Below, in pieces: positions 63,932 through 64,000 of a DNA stretch of 64,000 bases. The notes under the pieces are model-generated. The model was not told the origin of the DNA, did no database searches, and saw only the letters and a list, made by a program, of their open reading frames with translations. The translations under genes and the position numbers were made by a program. Origin of the DNA: Maribacter sp. (lineage in GTDB: Bacteria > Bacteroidota > Bacteroidia > Flavobacteriales > Flavobacteriaceae). Where the stretch lies: positions 1 to 64,000 of the forward strand of contig NZ_JADGES010000001.1 in assembly GCF_016744255.1 (NCBI RefSeq), written 5' to 3'. Position 1 is the stretch's first letter. Each line of letters opens with the position of its first letter.

Positions 63932-64000
63932 CTATACTTTTGGATTTCTTATCGGCGTAACATGCGATATATCATATCCTGAAAACTTTTTTAAATACTT
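63932..64000 (-). CDS. Partial leftward gene, C-terminal 22 residues only
   Basis: From the right edge the minus strand reads KYLKKFSGYDISHVTPIRNP, then KV and a TAG stop at 63932. The frame is open to the edge of the window, and a terminator lies just downstream. The fragment is too short to assign a family. Confidence 0.55.
   Translation of the reverse strand, partial: KYLKKFSGYDISHVTPIRNPKV

Overview
The window is a 64 kb piece of an AT-rich chromosome from a member of the Bacteroidota, almost certainly the family Flavobacteriaceae. The evidence is the gene content: a PorP/SprF type IX secretion protein, Bacteroidota-type RpoZ, YtxJ, DUF4835, a YbbR/CoaE/glycosyltransferase cluster and many lipoproteins ending the signal in LxxC. 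The promoters agree, with TAnnTTTG -7 boxes and TTG near -33, and little use of Shine-Dalgarno sites. I see no phage, insertion sequence, CRISPR array, tRNA or 16S/23S rRNA. Genus cannot be fixed from this window.

Layout. 1-4.5 kb: the end of a large leftward gene, divergent leuA-leuB, then about 670 bp of a decayed leftward gene. 4.5-12.9 kb: pheT, a fasciclin protein, a frameshifted lipoprotein, an ABC-F ATPase, a thioredoxin-fold lipoprotein and an SDR. 12.96-13.05 kb: SRP RNA (ffs) with a well-matched promoter. 13.2-16.2 kb: glutaminyl cyclase, thioesterase and a beta-helix lipoprotein. 16.2-21.2 kb: a signalling locus made of a LytTR regulator with a pseudo-receiver, a 51-residue exported peptide absent from the ORF track, a TPR sensor kinase, a NarL-type response regulator and an unknown protein. 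21.3-31 kb: glyA, a lipoprotein, ytxJ, clpB, a TetR regulator, PorP-SPOR and small envelope genes. 31-38 kb: smpB, pcm, an oxidoreductase/dehydrogenase/YggS run, a DnaQ-GIY-YIG nuclease, a K+ channel and miaA. 38-50.8 kb: a leftward block with an RprXY-like two-component system, coaE-ybbR-GT2, and fabI, recN, DUF4835, coaBC, rpoZ, bamD and dapA. 50.8-64 kb: a 5'-nucleotidase split over two genes, XRE-RDD, ligA, prmC, ribD, dnaA and partners, and the end of a partial gene.

Most of the window is conserved housekeeping backbone. The best candidate for something undescribed is the 16.2-20.3 kb locus. Downstream of the LytTR gene, three AAATACT repeats lie at an exact 21 bp period, the spacing such regulators usually recognise. 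They sit just upstream of the small exported peptide gene. A strong terminator then separates the peptide from a kinase whose sensor is a predicted periplasmic TPR domain. This arrangement would suit a secreted-peptide signalling circuit; that is an inference, not a demonstration.

Regulatory signals worth noting: two sigma-54 type -24/-12 promoters, at clpB (with two similar dyads upstream) and at the lipoprotein gene starting at 22907; near-leaderless starts at ribD and smpB; a perfect 36 bp palindrome next to a TetR gene; and two hairpin-rich intergenic elements that look like dispersed repeats.
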